Positions 53,172 to 62,102 of a DNA stretch of 64,000 nt are shown here, in pieces. The notes under the pieces were generated by a model. It was not told the DNA's origin. It did no database searches and saw nothing but the letters and a program-made list of their open reading frames with translations. The stretch's first letter is position 1. Each line of letters starts with the position of its first letter. The stretch is from Chitinophagales bacterium. Its GTDB lineage: Bacteria; Bacteroidota; Bacteroidia; Chitinophagales; UBA2359. The translations under genes were made by a program, and so were the position numbers. The DNA lies in assembly GCA_041392475.1 (NCBI GenBank), contig JAWKLZ010000002.1, positions 434,001 to 498,000 on the forward strand, read 5' to 3'.

Positions 53172-54476
53172 TCAATTCGTCCCTACTACTCCAACAAAAT
53201 ATAAAGGTAAAAACACCAATTTTTGCTCAAGTATTTCCCCAAAATGAGCATCTGAAAAAACAATACCTTTTTCACAATTGGGATAGGTATTCAACAGTAA
53301 GTGAAGGCTTTTTAAACGACCAGCAGCACTGTTTTTTACTTCAATCGGGATAACCTTGCCATCTTTCGCAATCAAATAATCCACTTCTGCATTGCTACTT
53401 TTGGCATTTCTCGACCAGTAAAACAAATTTTCTTGTCCATTCGCCAACAATTCTTGCCCTACAAATTGCTCGGCAAGCGCCCCCTTGAACAGAGTCAATA
53501 GTTGGTTCTTTTGATATTCAACAGCAAGCGACAAGCCACTCAAACGAGCGAGCAATCCAATATCTAACAAAATGGCTTTGAATTTTCTCTCCGAAACACT
53601 TGCTGCCAGAGGAAGCCCCGAAGGTGAAGTCGCCCTAACCTTGTGAACAACCCGTGCAGTCGTCAATAGGTCAAATGCTTTTTTGTTGGTAGGACTCGAA
53701 AAATCTTCCGATAAACGGGTATATTTAATTTGCTGACCCACATTTCCCACTACCGAAAACAAGACATCGTTCAAACAACGCTTGTCCGAAAAAGGAGCAT
53801 ATTTAGAAAAATCTTGCCGATAAGTTTCAATCAAATCTGTCTGAACCTGTTGGACATCTGCCATTTTTCCAGTGTTGATAAATGCACCCACACATTCGGG
53901 CATTCCTCCAATAAAAAAATAACGCTTCAATTCTTCTTGCAACAAATTGTGGATAAATTCGGCTTGTTCTGCAGGTGGACTTTCTACAATTTCAGCAAGG
54001 CGTTCTTTCCCCATTGCCTTCAAGAACTCTGCAAAACTCATAGGATGCATATTCATCATTTGCACCCTGCCCACTGGAAAAGGAATGTCCTCTAAGGCAA
54101 ATTCTAAAAGCGAACCTGCTGCAATGATATGTAAGTCTGGAATTTGTTCATAAAAATAACGAAGAGAGCTGATTGCTTTTGGACAAGCTTGGATTTCATC
54201 TATGAAAAGCAAATCTTTCCCTACTTCAATCCGTGTATTGAGAGCAATTTCCAGTTCACTCAAAATTCTGACTGCATCCAAATTTCTCTCAAAAATAGAA
54301 TGCCAGTCCACTCTTTTTTCCAAATTAACAACATGTAATTGTCCTTCAAAAAATTGTTTCCCAAAAGCACTAATAGACCATGATTTTCCAACTTGTCGAG
54401 CACCTCTGACAATCAATGGTTTTCTGTTGTATTGGTTTTTCCAAGCCAATAATTTGGCGGTAATATTTCGTTGCAT
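53172..54476 (-). CDS. AAA-family ATPase with DUF4143 C-terminal domain
   Basis: A 434-residue protein. The ATG at 54476 is preferred to the GTG at 54491, because the GTG lies in the promoter box. Walker A is GARQVGKS (25-32) and Walker B DLLFIDE (88-94), followed by the sensor-like HIIAAGSLLEFAL. The C-terminal DUF4143 part resembles a PD-(D/E)XK domain (AEVDYLIAKDGKVIPIEVKN). Such ATPases are common solitary genes in bacteria and archaea with unproven function. It is inserted backwards between jetB and jetC. It may be a cargo or addiction gene. Confidence 0.9.
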   Translation of the reverse strand: MQRNITAKLLAWKNQYNRKPLIVRGARQVGKSWSISAFGKQFFEGQLHVVNLEKRVDWHSIFERNLDAVRILSELEIALNTRIEVGKDLLFIDEIQACPKAISSLRYFYEQIPDLHIIAAGSLLEFALEDIPFPVGRVQMMNMHPMSFAEFLKAMGKERLAEIVESPPAEQAEFIHNLLQEELKRYFFIGGMPECVGAFINTGKMADVQQVQTDLIETYRQDFSKYAPFSDKRCLNDVLFSVVGNVGQQIKYTRLSEDFSSPTNKKAFDLLTTARVVHKVRATSPSGLPLAASVSERKFKAILLDIGLLARLSGLSLAVEYQKNQLLTLFKGALAEQFVGQELLANGQENLFYWSRNAKSSNAEVDYLIAKDGKVIPIEVKNSAAGRLKSLHLLLNTYPNCEKGIVFSDAHFGEILEQKLVFLPLYFVGVVGTN

Positions 54477-54490
54477 TTTTTGCTTTTCCA

Positions 54491-54498
54491 CAAAAATA
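54491..54498 (-). promoter_or_regulatory. Putative -7 promoter box of the AAA/DUF4143 gene
   Basis: On the minus strand this is TATTTTTG, matching TAnnTTTG, 15 bases before the ATG at 54476. Three direct repeats (54509-54590) lie immediately upstream. Confidence 0.45.
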
Positions 54499-54508
54499 CG
54501 TAATAGAA

Positions 54509-54590
54509 TTTAGAAATACAAGGCTATTTCTAAACTATTCCTTTAGAAACACAAGGTTTTTTTTGAAGTTTATCTTTGGAAATACAAGGG
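54509..54590 (-). repeat. Three direct repeats upstream of the AAA/DUF4143 gene
   Basis: CCTTGTATTTCTAAA-like elements start (plus-strand coordinates) at 54509, 54543 and 54576, spaced 34 and 33 bp. The plus-strand forms are TTAGAAATACAAGG, TTAGAAACACAAGG and TTGGAAATACAAGG. They lie just upstream of the -7 box and could be operator sites. Spacing near three helical turns would put them on the same face of the DNA. Confidence 0.6.
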
Positions 54591-54598
54591 TGATTTTA

Positions 54599-54800
54599 TG
54601 GTAACCAAGTTACTCCGTTAGGAGTACAATATTTGTAGAAAGTCAGCATAAGAGTTACCACAACTCCATTAGGTGTTGAACAACGGCAGTATTTGCTTAC
54701 TATACTTGTAACCAGTAAATAAATTGGGCGATTACACCTCCACATTCTTATAGCCATCCAAAATATCCTCAAAAATAGCAAACAAACCCTACAAATACCG
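54599..54800. other. Intergenic stretch upstream of jetC with two ACTCC palindromes
   Basis: TACTCCGTTAGGAGTA (54611-54626) is a perfect stem-loop, and AACTCCATTAGGTGTT (54662-54677) is a diverged copy with one mismatch in the stem. Each is followed by an ATTTG-containing sequence. No gene is seen here. Confidence 0.55.
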
Positions 54801-54808
54801 TATTTTTG
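54801..54808 (+). promoter_or_regulatory. Putative -7 promoter box for jetC
   Basis: TATTTTTG matches TAnnTTTG and lies 34 bases before the jetC ATG. It would give jetC its own promoter, separate from jetA and jetB. A -33 TTTG is not clear. Confidence 0.45.
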
Positions 54809-54841
54809 CCCCTTTAAAAAATCCAAAACTTCAACAAACCA

Positions 54842-57800
54842 ATGCTTTTCAACAACAACGGCACAAGCAAAAAAAAGCAATCCAGTGGTTTTCGCTTAGA
54901 TTATGTCGAAATCTTCAATTGGGGAACATTCGATGAGCAGATTTGGCGACTCACTCCAAGCTGCAAAAACTCGCTGCTGACAGGTGCCAATGGTTCTGGA
55001 AAAACGACATTGGTAGATGCCATCATCACCCTCCTTGTGCCTCCCTCCAAACGCCACTACAACCAATCTTCAGGCGCAAACAGCAAGCGAGAAAGAGACG
55101 AAAGCACCTATACATTAGGGGCTTATGTGACCGTGCAAAACGAAAATGAATTGGGCGCAAAGACGCAATATTTGCGGACTAAAAACGATTTTTCGATTCT
55201 CTTGGGCGTATTCTTCAATAGCGATACCCGCCAACATTTCACCTTGGCACAAGTCCGTTGGTTCTCTAACAACTCCTTAAAAAGAGCCTATCTCATCATT
55301 CCCAAAGCCTTAACTGTTGAAGACCATTTCACACCTTTGGATACAGCGGGAACTTGGAAGCGGGTATTGAAGAAAAAACACAAGGCAGAAGAATACGACA
55401 GCTTCACCAAATACAGCCAAAAATTCTCCAAACTCTTTGGATTGAAGTCCGAAAAAGCATTGACGCTTTTCGCTCAAACGGTGGGAATCAAGGTATTGGG
55501 AAATCTCAATGAGTTTATCCGCACCAACATGCTCGAAGAAAGCGACACAGAAACGGAATTTGAAAAACTCTACGCTCACTACGAAAACCTACTCTCTGCC
55601 CACAAAGCCATCGAAAAGGCAAAGGAGCAATTGAAGATGTTAACTCCCATCGTACAGGACGGACAGAAATTTCACAAACTGGAGGACAATCTATTGGATT
55701 TAAAGGCAATGGAAGATAGTGTTGCGCCTTATTTTGCAGAAGTAAAAGAGAAATTGTACCTCAAAGCAATTGCCCGATTGGAGGGAGACATTCACCGAAA
55801 GGCGGCAAAGGTCGAAGAAGTGCGAAAGGAATTGGGCGATTTGGAATTGAAGAAAGAGGAATTGGTGATTGCGAAAGGTAAAAACCGCCTCTATACCCAA
55901 CTGCAAAACATTGACAAACAGATTCAACTCTTGGGAAATGAGCGCAATAGCCGCCAAATGAAGGCTGACCGCTACAACAAACTCGCCAAAAGCCTCGGCT
56001 CAAAAAGCGACCCAACTGAAAAGCAATTTTACAAAATTTTGGACGAAGGCAAAGCCGAAATTGACGAATTGCAGAAAAAAATGGAAGAGTTGCGAGACTT
56101 GGAAATTGGCTATCAGGTCAATCTGCAAAACCTACAAAAAGAGTTTGAAGAACTGAAAGAACGTTTTGTTTCGCTGCAAAAACGCTCCAACCGAATCCCG
56201 ATGACTTCAATAGCGATTCGCCAAAAAATATTGAAAAAACTGAACCTTCGAGAAGCACAATTGCCTTTTGCAGCCGAGCTACTGAAAGTGCCTGAATCGG
56301 AAGCAGATTGGGAAAATGTGGTAGAATCTTTGTTGAAACCCATTGGTTTGTCGCTTTTGGTAGAGGAAAAATATTACGATGATGTCACCGATTTTGTGCA
56401 GAAAAACGACTTGAAGGGCAAGATTCTGTACGAGAAAGTGAGTGTAGGTTCGGGGGAAATCATGGCTCCAAAGGTGGGAAAAAACAGCATTTTGGCGAAA
56501 GTGGAAGTTAAGCAAAACCACATCTTTAGCGATTGGCTGCAATTGTTTCTGCAACAACACTACGATTATGCCTGTACTGCAAAAACAACGGACTTCAAAC
56601 GAGCTACAAAAGCAGCAACAGTCGAAGGTTTGATTCGCAACGGCTACCAACACCAAAAAGACGACCGTACTGAAAGTATCTCCAAAGAAAACCACATTTT
56701 GGGCTGGGACAATCGAGAAACGATTCTGCGGATTCAACGCAAAATGAAGGATTTGGAGAGCGAAATGAAGCAAATACAATCGGTCATTCGTGAAAACAAA
56801 AAGGTAGCGTCTGCTCACAACAAAAGGCGTGATTTATTGACTCGTTTTCGTGGCTTTGAGCAGTTTCCCGAAATTGACTGGAAATCGGTGGTGCAAGAGA
56901 TTGAAAAACAGAAGAAAGAGAAAGAACGATTGTTGAAAAGTTCGGACCAATTGAAGGAATTGGAGCAGCAATTGGAGGAAGTCAAACGAGCCATCAAAGA
57001 CAAAGAATCGGAGAAAGACCAACTGATTGAAGAAAAGGCAAAGCTCCAAAATACGCTGTCGAATTACGAAGAGGGATTGAAGGAAGCGCAGGAGTTGATT
57101 GGAGAATATGAAGACATGAGCTTCAAAAATTACCGCCAAAAATTGAAGTCTTTCATAGGCGAAAAAGCTCCAACGATTTCAACCGTGAACCGCATTGAAG
57201 GCAAAGTAAAACGCACTGTGACAGGCGAAAAGGAGAAATTGGAACAGAACCGTTCTAAGAAAGAAGTGGCTTTGACCCGAAGAATGCAGCAGTTTATCAA
57301 TCCTCCAATGGATGTATTGGAGAAGTACCCAAATTGGACGGCAGATACGGTGAATTTCCGTCCCGATGTGAGTTATTTGAAAGACTATGAGGAACTGTAT
57401 CAAAAGGTTTTGGATGAAGATTTGCCGCAATACCAAAAACGCTTCAAGGATTGGTTGAACGAGCGTTTGATTTTTGACATTGCCAACTTCAAAACGGCTT
57501 TGGAAAACAAGGAATCGGGTATTTTGGATAGCATCGAACAAATCAACGATTCGCTTCGTGGCATTGACTTCAACAGCAATCCGCAAACCTACATAGAGTT
57601 GGACATCCAAAAATCACGAGACAATGCGATTCGAGAATTCAAACAGATGCTCCGAGATGCGATGCCCGACCCCGCCAAATTGATTAAGGGCGATGAACAG
57701 GAATTGGAGTACAGTTTTCAGAAAATCAAGGTAATTATTGAAGAATTGAGTGCCAATGAATTGTGGCGTAAAAAGGTGACGGATGTCCGCAATTGGCTGG

Positions 57801-58222
57801 AGTTTGCAGCTATTGAACGCTATCGAGAGGACAATGTGCAGCGTCAATATTATGCTGATTCTCAGGCTTTGTCGGGAGGTGAAAAGGCAAAATTGGCATA
57901 CACGATTTTGGCTTCTGCAATTGCCTATCAGTTTGGAATTCGACATGAGGACGAACGTCACCGCTCGTTTCGTTTTGCAGTCGTTGATGAGGCATTCAGC
58001 AAGGTCGACCCCGAAAATTCGGTCTATGCGATGGAATTGTTCAAGCAGTTGAACCTGCAATTGATGGTCGTGACTCCCTTGGACAAAATCAATTTGGCAG
58101 AACCTTATATTCATTCGGTTCATTTTGTGCAGAATAAAAACAAACGCAATTCGGAGGTGTTTGATTTGCCGATGAAGGTGTATTTGGCGGAGAAGGAGCG
58201 AATTAGGGGAGCGGAAGAATAG
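54842..58222 (+). CDS. jetC: Wadjet type I protein JetC (MukB/MksB-like SMC ATPase)
   Basis: A 1,126-residue SMC-like protein. The N-terminal head carries Walker A GANGSGKT (48-55) after LTPSCKNSLLT. A long coiled coil spans about 250-850, with a hinge-like globular section near 480-600. The C-terminal head has the ABC signature LSGGEKAKLAYTILASAI (1010 onward) and Walker B AVVDEAFSKVD (Asp1049/Glu1050). JetC dimers with JetA and JetB form the loop-extruding motor of Wadjet. All ATPase residues are intact, so an active motor is expected. Confidence 0.96.
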   Translation: MLFNNNGTSKKKQSSGFRLDYVEIFNWGTFDEQIWRLTPSCKNSLLTGANGSGKTTLVDAIITLLVPPSKRHYNQSSGANSKRERDESTYTLGAYVTVQNENELGAKTQYLRTKNDFSILLGVFFNSDTRQHFTLAQVRWFSNNSLKRAYLIIPKALTVEDHFTPLDTAGTWKRVLKKKHKAEEYDSFTKYSQKFSKLFGLKSEKALTLFAQTVGIKVLGNLNEFIRTNMLEESDTETEFEKLYAHYENLLSAHKAIEKAKEQLKMLTPIVQDGQKFHKLEDNLLDLKAMEDSVAPYFAEVKEKLYLKAIARLEGDIHRKAAKVEEVRKELGDLELKKEELVIAKGKNRLYTQLQNIDKQIQLLGNERNSRQMKADRYNKLAKSLGSKSDPTEKQFYKILDEGKAEIDELQKKMEELRDLEIGYQVNLQNLQKEFEELKERFVSLQKRSNRIPMTSIAIRQKILKKLNLREAQLPFAAELLKVPESEADWENVVESLLKPIGLSLLVEEKYYDDVTDFVQKNDLKGKILYEKVSVGSGEIMAPKVGKNSILAKVEVKQNHIFSDWLQLFLQQHYDYACTAKTTDFKRATKAATVEGLIRNGYQHQKDDRTESISKENHILGWDNRETILRIQRKMKDLESEMKQIQSVIRENKKVASAHNKRRDLLTRFRGFEQFPEIDWKSVVQEIEKQKKEKERLLKSSDQLKELEQQLEEVKRAIKDKESEKDQLIEEKAKLQNTLSNYEEGLKEAQELIGEYEDMSFKNYRQKLKSFIGEKAPTISTVNRIEGKVKRTVTGEKEKLEQNRSKKEVALTRRMQQFINPPMDVLEKYPNWTADTVNFRPDVSYLKDYEELYQKVLDEDLPQYQKRFKDWLNERLIFDIANFKTALENKESGILDSIEQINDSLRGIDFNSNPQTYIELDIQKSRDNAIREFKQMLRDAMPDPAKLIKGDEQELEYSFQKIKVIIEELSANELWRKKVTDVRNWLEFAAIERYREDNVQRQYYADSQALSGGEKAKLAYTILASAIAYQFGIRHEDERHRSFRFAVVDEAFSKVDPENSVYAMELFKQLNLQLMVVTPLDKINLAEPYIHSVHFVQNKNKRNSEVFDLPMKVYLAEKERIRGAEE

Positions 58223-58297
58223 ATTTATCCAATCTATTGGTTTTATCAATTTTAGGTTAGATTTTTGCTATATAAAATGCACTGGTGTAAGATTTTA

Positions 58298-58346
58298 TTG
58301 CTATTGATGACAAAATTCTTTACATTTGTATAAAATTCTGTAAATG
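58298..58346 (+). promoter_or_regulatory. Promoter and possible operator of the restriction-modification controller gene
   Basis: TTG at 58298-58300 and TACATTTG at 58321-58328 (20-bp spacer) fit a Bacteroidota promoter. The ATG at 58344 is only 15 bases beyond the -7 box, so the leader is very short. AAAATTCTTTA (58312-58322) and AAAATTCTGTA (58332-58342) are direct repeats that flank the box, a likely binding site for the controller itself. Confidence 0.55.
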
Positions 58347-59117
58347 CTTAGGTCAAATTTAAAATATTTGAGAACAAAAAATAAGCGAACTCAAGGTGAT
58401 ATTGCAAAAATATTAGGAGTTAGTCGCATGACCTATGCCAATTATGAAAAAGCAAAATCGGAATTGCCCTCAAACCTTTTGCTAAAAATTGCTCAATACT
58501 ATAAGGTCACTACTGATACCTTACTGACAAAAGATATTGGTGCGCCACTATTTCGCAAAAGACCCGAAAAAGCGGATAATATATTATCAGATAATATTCG
58601 GATATTGCCAATAACAATAGCTCCAAATCAAAAAAACAACATTGAATTTGTCTCTGCTAAGGCAGTTGCAGGGTATGTCTCGGAAATGAGAGAAATAACT
58701 TATGTCTCAGAACTACCTCGTTTCTATTTGCCTAATCTACCCGAAGGAAATTATCGTGCTTTTGAGATAGAAGGAGAGTCTATGCCTCCTATTCAAAGTG
58801 GTTATATTGTAGTTGGGAGGTTTGTAGAACATGCGAGAGATTTGAAAAATGGGAAGCGTTATATAGTAGCCGTAAGAAATAAAGGGGTAGTTTTTAAAAA
58901 GGTAATCAGTGAAATAGATAAAAATAAGTTGCTACTTTTGGCTTCTGATAATTCGGAGTTTATGCCTTATACTGTAAATGCAAAAGACGTTTTAGAGGCA
59001 TGGGAAATGGTCGCTTTTATTGGATTTCCTGACAAAATTGACATGAATTACATTTTGTTAGACAAATTACACGACATTCAGCAACAAATAGCATTACTAA
59101 ACGCTGTTAAAGCTTGA
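58344..59117 (+). CDS. LexA/CI-like controller protein (XRE HTH plus S24 peptidase domain)
   Basis: A 257-residue regulator. The N-terminal HTH (about 5-60) is of XRE/Cro type (TQGDIAKILGVSRMTYANYE). The C-terminal S24-type domain has IEGESMPP with Ser146 as the probable nucleophile and VVFKKV with Lys185/186 as the general base. A109-G110 in KAVAGYVSE is a plausible autocleavage site, as in LexA and CI. It precedes the methylase gene with no gap, as restriction-modification control genes often do. It could repress the cassette and release it after DNA damage. Confidence 0.88.
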   Translation: MLRSNLKYLRTKNKRTQGDIAKILGVSRMTYANYEKAKSELPSNLLLKIAQYYKVTTDTLLTKDIGAPLFRKRPEKADNILSDNIRILPITIAPNQKNNIEFVSAKAVAGYVSEMREITYVSELPRFYLPNLPEGNYRAFEIEGESMPPIQSGYIVVGRFVEHARDLKNGKRYIVAVRNKGVVFKKVISEIDKNKLLLLASDNSEFMPYTVNAKDVLEAWEMVAFIGFPDKIDMNYILLDKLHDIQQQIALLNAVKA

Positions 59118-59125
59118 TAAATATC

Positions 59126-62092
59126 ATGAAAAATAACTTTCTTCATAAACTGGGATATACCACTCAAACTGGGCTTGTTCATAATTTGAATGAGGCTCAA
59201 AATAATGTGGAACGCCTATATATTGAGGAAGCCCAAAAATTAGATGTTCCTGCTAATGCTGTCTTTTTTAGGCGTTATTATAGAAAAGAGTCCGACGAAC
59301 TGCCCTACTTTTCAGTTCCCAGTGTTTGTATTTTCAAGCAAGACGATTCTTTTTTCAATACGCAACCTCATAAAGAATTACATGCGGCTCTTTGGAGTGC
59401 TGGAAAAATAGAAATCTATATTATTTATGGTGATACCCGAATTGATATTATTAATGGTAGAAAACCTGCAAAGAGAGTTGGAAAGGATGATGTGACTTTA
59501 GAGCATCAAGATTTGATTTTGGCTCAATCTGCGTTAAAAGAGTTTGAAGATACTCGATTTGCAGCACACTTATTCGGAAGCGGTACATTTTGGGAACAAT
59601 CTGACTTTCAAGAAAAAATTGATAGTAACAGTCAACCTTATGCTTTTCTATTGGATTATTTGATGCAAGTAAGAACGCAGCTTATAGAAATAAAAACGTG
59701 GAAACTAAAAGAAGCGACAATAGATAAGTTGTTAATTACCTCTATTTTAATCAAATTCTTGGAGGATATAAAAGACGATGAGGGTAAACATACTCTGAGA
59801 AAAATCTATAAAAAATATCGTGTTGCAACTTTTGAGGAAGGGCTTTTAAAGGAAGGGATTTGTTTGAAGATTTTGAGAGATTTATCAAAGGAATTTAACG
59901 GCAAAGTTTTCAATACTTTTACAAAACAAGAATTGGTTGAAATTGCTTTGGCTGATTTAACTCCTATTGCTAAATTTTTAAGTGGAAATATTGATATAAG
60001 GACAAACCAAGGTTTTCTTTGGAAACAATACAGTTTCAAGCATCTACCTGCCGAAGTCATTAGTGCCATTTATGAAAACTTTATTCAAGCAGAGGCGGAA
60101 CGAAAAGGAGAGCCCAAAAAAGGAGTTGTTTACACTCCCTTACCCTTGGTTAATTTGTTGATTGACGAGGTAATGCCCTTAGACCAGCCTGAGTTATTTA
60201 AAAATAACAGATTTAAAGTTTTAGACCCCGCTTGTGGTTCAGGTGTTTTTTTGGTAGCAGCTTACAAAAGAATGTTGCAATGGTGGACAATTAATAATAA
60301 TAAATGGAACAAAACAGATGAAATCAAATATCCTACCAAGATAGTAGCCAAGAAAATTTTAGAAGAAAATATTTTTGGGGTTGATATTGAAGAAGTTGCA
60401 GCTTTGGTGAGTATTTTTGGATTAACAATTGCTTTTTTAGATAAGCTGACACCAAAAGAGATTTGGGATAATCTAAAGTTTAAAGATTTAAGTGAACGAA
60501 ATATTCATGGAGTCAACTTTGTGGATTGGGCAAAATTTGCCAAAGAAAAAGAGTTCGATTTAGTCATTGGAAATCCTCCTTTCAACCCTTCAAAAAAAGG
60601 AACAATTACAAATGAGGATTTACAAGAATTGTGCGGAAAAAAAGTGCCTGGAAATAAATTGGCTCTTAAATTTTTTGAGGCTGCTTTATTGTTTGGTCAA
60701 AAAGTGTGTATGATTATTCCATCGAATGTTTTTTTATACAACAAAAGTGACACTTCACACGAATACCGAAAAGAGGTTTTTACAAAATATACTGTTGAGA
60801 AAATTTATGATTTTACACATTTAAGACGTGATTTATTCCATAAAACTGCTGATACACCTGTTATAGCACTTATAGTTGAAAAAGTTCTATCAAAATTTCA
60901 AGCTATTGAACACATAGTTGTAAAACGGCAGCTATTAAGTGAAAAGAAAATACGATTTGAAATTGATTATTATGATAAGCATCAAGTACGTTGGAATTGG
61001 GCAATTGATGATAAAAAGCAGTTTGTTTGGAAGACGAATTTATTGGGTGGAGGAAGGTTGTTTCATTTGGTTTATCGATTAAGTTTACTGGGGAAATTAG
61101 GTGAATTTTTAAACCAAAAGGTAAAAGAAAGAAAATGGGTGTATAATAATGGGTATATAAGTCAATATGGAGATATTTCAAATAATGAACAAGCAAAATT
61201 TCTAAATAAAAAACTTAGAATTAAGCCAAGAACTTTTGATGAGTTGGGTAACTATGAAACAGAGTTTATTCCTAAAACAGAGTATTTTTGGAATAAACGG
61301 AGTAAAGAATTGTTTGAACCACCACATATTATTTTCCAGTTAGTGTTTAGAAAATCAAAAATTCCAATGGCTTTTGTAAGTGAATATTTATGTTTTAACA
61401 GTAGTTTTGTTGGAATATCAGCTCCTGAGAAAGAAAAAAAAGAACTATACAAAATCTATAATAGACTTTTTGAGAATGATATGACCTCTAATCTTTATAG
61501 AGCTTTTATTTTAGCCAATAGTTCTAAAGCATTGGTTTATCATGAAACTTCAATTGTTAAAGAAGATATAGACAATCTACCTTATCCCCAAAACGAAGGA
61601 TATTTAGACCCTTCAAAAGAGGAAGCAATTATTATTAAGGATGTTTTGGAGTTTTACCGTCATCTTGGCAAATCCATCAGTAAAACAGGGGAAATTTTAC
61701 ACACTCCAATTATTCCAAATGAATTAGACGCATTCGGAAAAACTTATTGTGATGCTTTAAATGACATATATGCCGAAGATGGAAATTCATGGCAATCGGG
61801 TCAAGTTCTTCAAACCCCAACATTCATAAGTTATCAATTTGGTTTTGGAAAAAATGGTGGTTTGAAAAGGAGAGTTGAAGAAGGTTCTGAATTAGATATA
61901 GATATCTTACTCAATAATTTGAATTCCAATCAAGGAATAATTCACAAAAGAATTATCCGCAAATATCAGCATATTGATGGTTATGATTGTGTATTTTTAA
62001 TTAAACCTAAAAATAGAAGATATTGGCTTCAATCTATTGCATTGCGAGATGCAGATGATACCTTTATGGATTTGAAAAAAGCTGGTTTTTAA
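59126..62092 (+). CDS. Eco57I-like N6-adenine DNA methyltransferase of a restriction-modification system
   Basis: A 988-residue protein starting at ATG 59126. A TTG at 59114 that overlaps the controller gene is less likely. The class gamma methylase core is intact: DPACGSG at 367-373 (AdoMet binding) and NPPF at 483-486 (adenine-N6 catalysis). The ~300-residue N-terminal part (IYIIYGDTRIDIINGR and following) and the ~400-residue C-terminal part are typical of large Eco57I-type methylases that carry target recognition. No PD-(D/E)XK nuclease motif is obvious within it; a separate nuclease gene follows ten bases later. Its GC content is visibly lower than that of jetC. Confidence 0.9.
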   Translation: MKNNFLHKLGYTTQTGLVHNLNEAQNNVERLYIEEAQKLDVPANAVFFRRYYRKESDELPYFSVPSVCIFKQDDSFFNTQPHKELHAALWSAGKIEIYIIYGDTRIDIINGRKPAKRVGKDDVTLEHQDLILAQSALKEFEDTRFAAHLFGSGTFWEQSDFQEKIDSNSQPYAFLLDYLMQVRTQLIEIKTWKLKEATIDKLLITSILIKFLEDIKDDEGKHTLRKIYKKYRVATFEEGLLKEGICLKILRDLSKEFNGKVFNTFTKQELVEIALADLTPIAKFLSGNIDIRTNQGFLWKQYSFKHLPAEVISAIYENFIQAEAERKGEPKKGVVYTPLPLVNLLIDEVMPLDQPELFKNNRFKVLDPACGSGVFLVAAYKRMLQWWTINNNKWNKTDEIKYPTKIVAKKILEENIFGVDIEEVAALVSIFGLTIAFLDKLTPKEIWDNLKFKDLSERNIHGVNFVDWAKFAKEKEFDLVIGNPPFNPSKKGTITNEDLQELCGKKVPGNKLALKFFEAALLFGQKVCMIIPSNVFLYNKSDTSHEYRKEVFTKYTVEKIYDFTHLRRDLFHKTADTPVIALIVEKVLSKFQAIEHIVVKRQLLSEKKIRFEIDYYDKHQVRWNWAIDDKKQFVWKTNLLGGGRLFHLVYRLSLLGKLGEFLNQKVKERKWVYNNGYISQYGDISNNEQAKFLNKKLRIKPRTFDELGNYETEFIPKTEYFWNKRSKELFEPPHIIFQLVFRKSKIPMAFVSEYLCFNSSFVGISAPEKEKKELYKIYNRLFENDMTSNLYRAFILANSSKALVYHETSIVKEDIDNLPYPQNEGYLDPSKEEAIIIKDVLEFYRHLGKSISKTGEILHTPIIPNELDAFGKTYCDALNDIYAEDGNSWQSGQVLQTPTFISYQFGFGKNGGLKRRVEEGSELDIDILLNNLNSNQGIIHKRIIRKYQHIDGYDCVFLIKPKNRRYWLQSIALRDADDTFMDLKKAGF

Positions 62093-62102
62093 AAGTTGAA
62101 CA

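Noticed and set aside
54596..54880. Minus-strand 94-codon frame upstream of jetC
   Set aside because: It overlaps the jetC start and its promoter-like box and contains the ACTCC palindromes. Not a credible gene.
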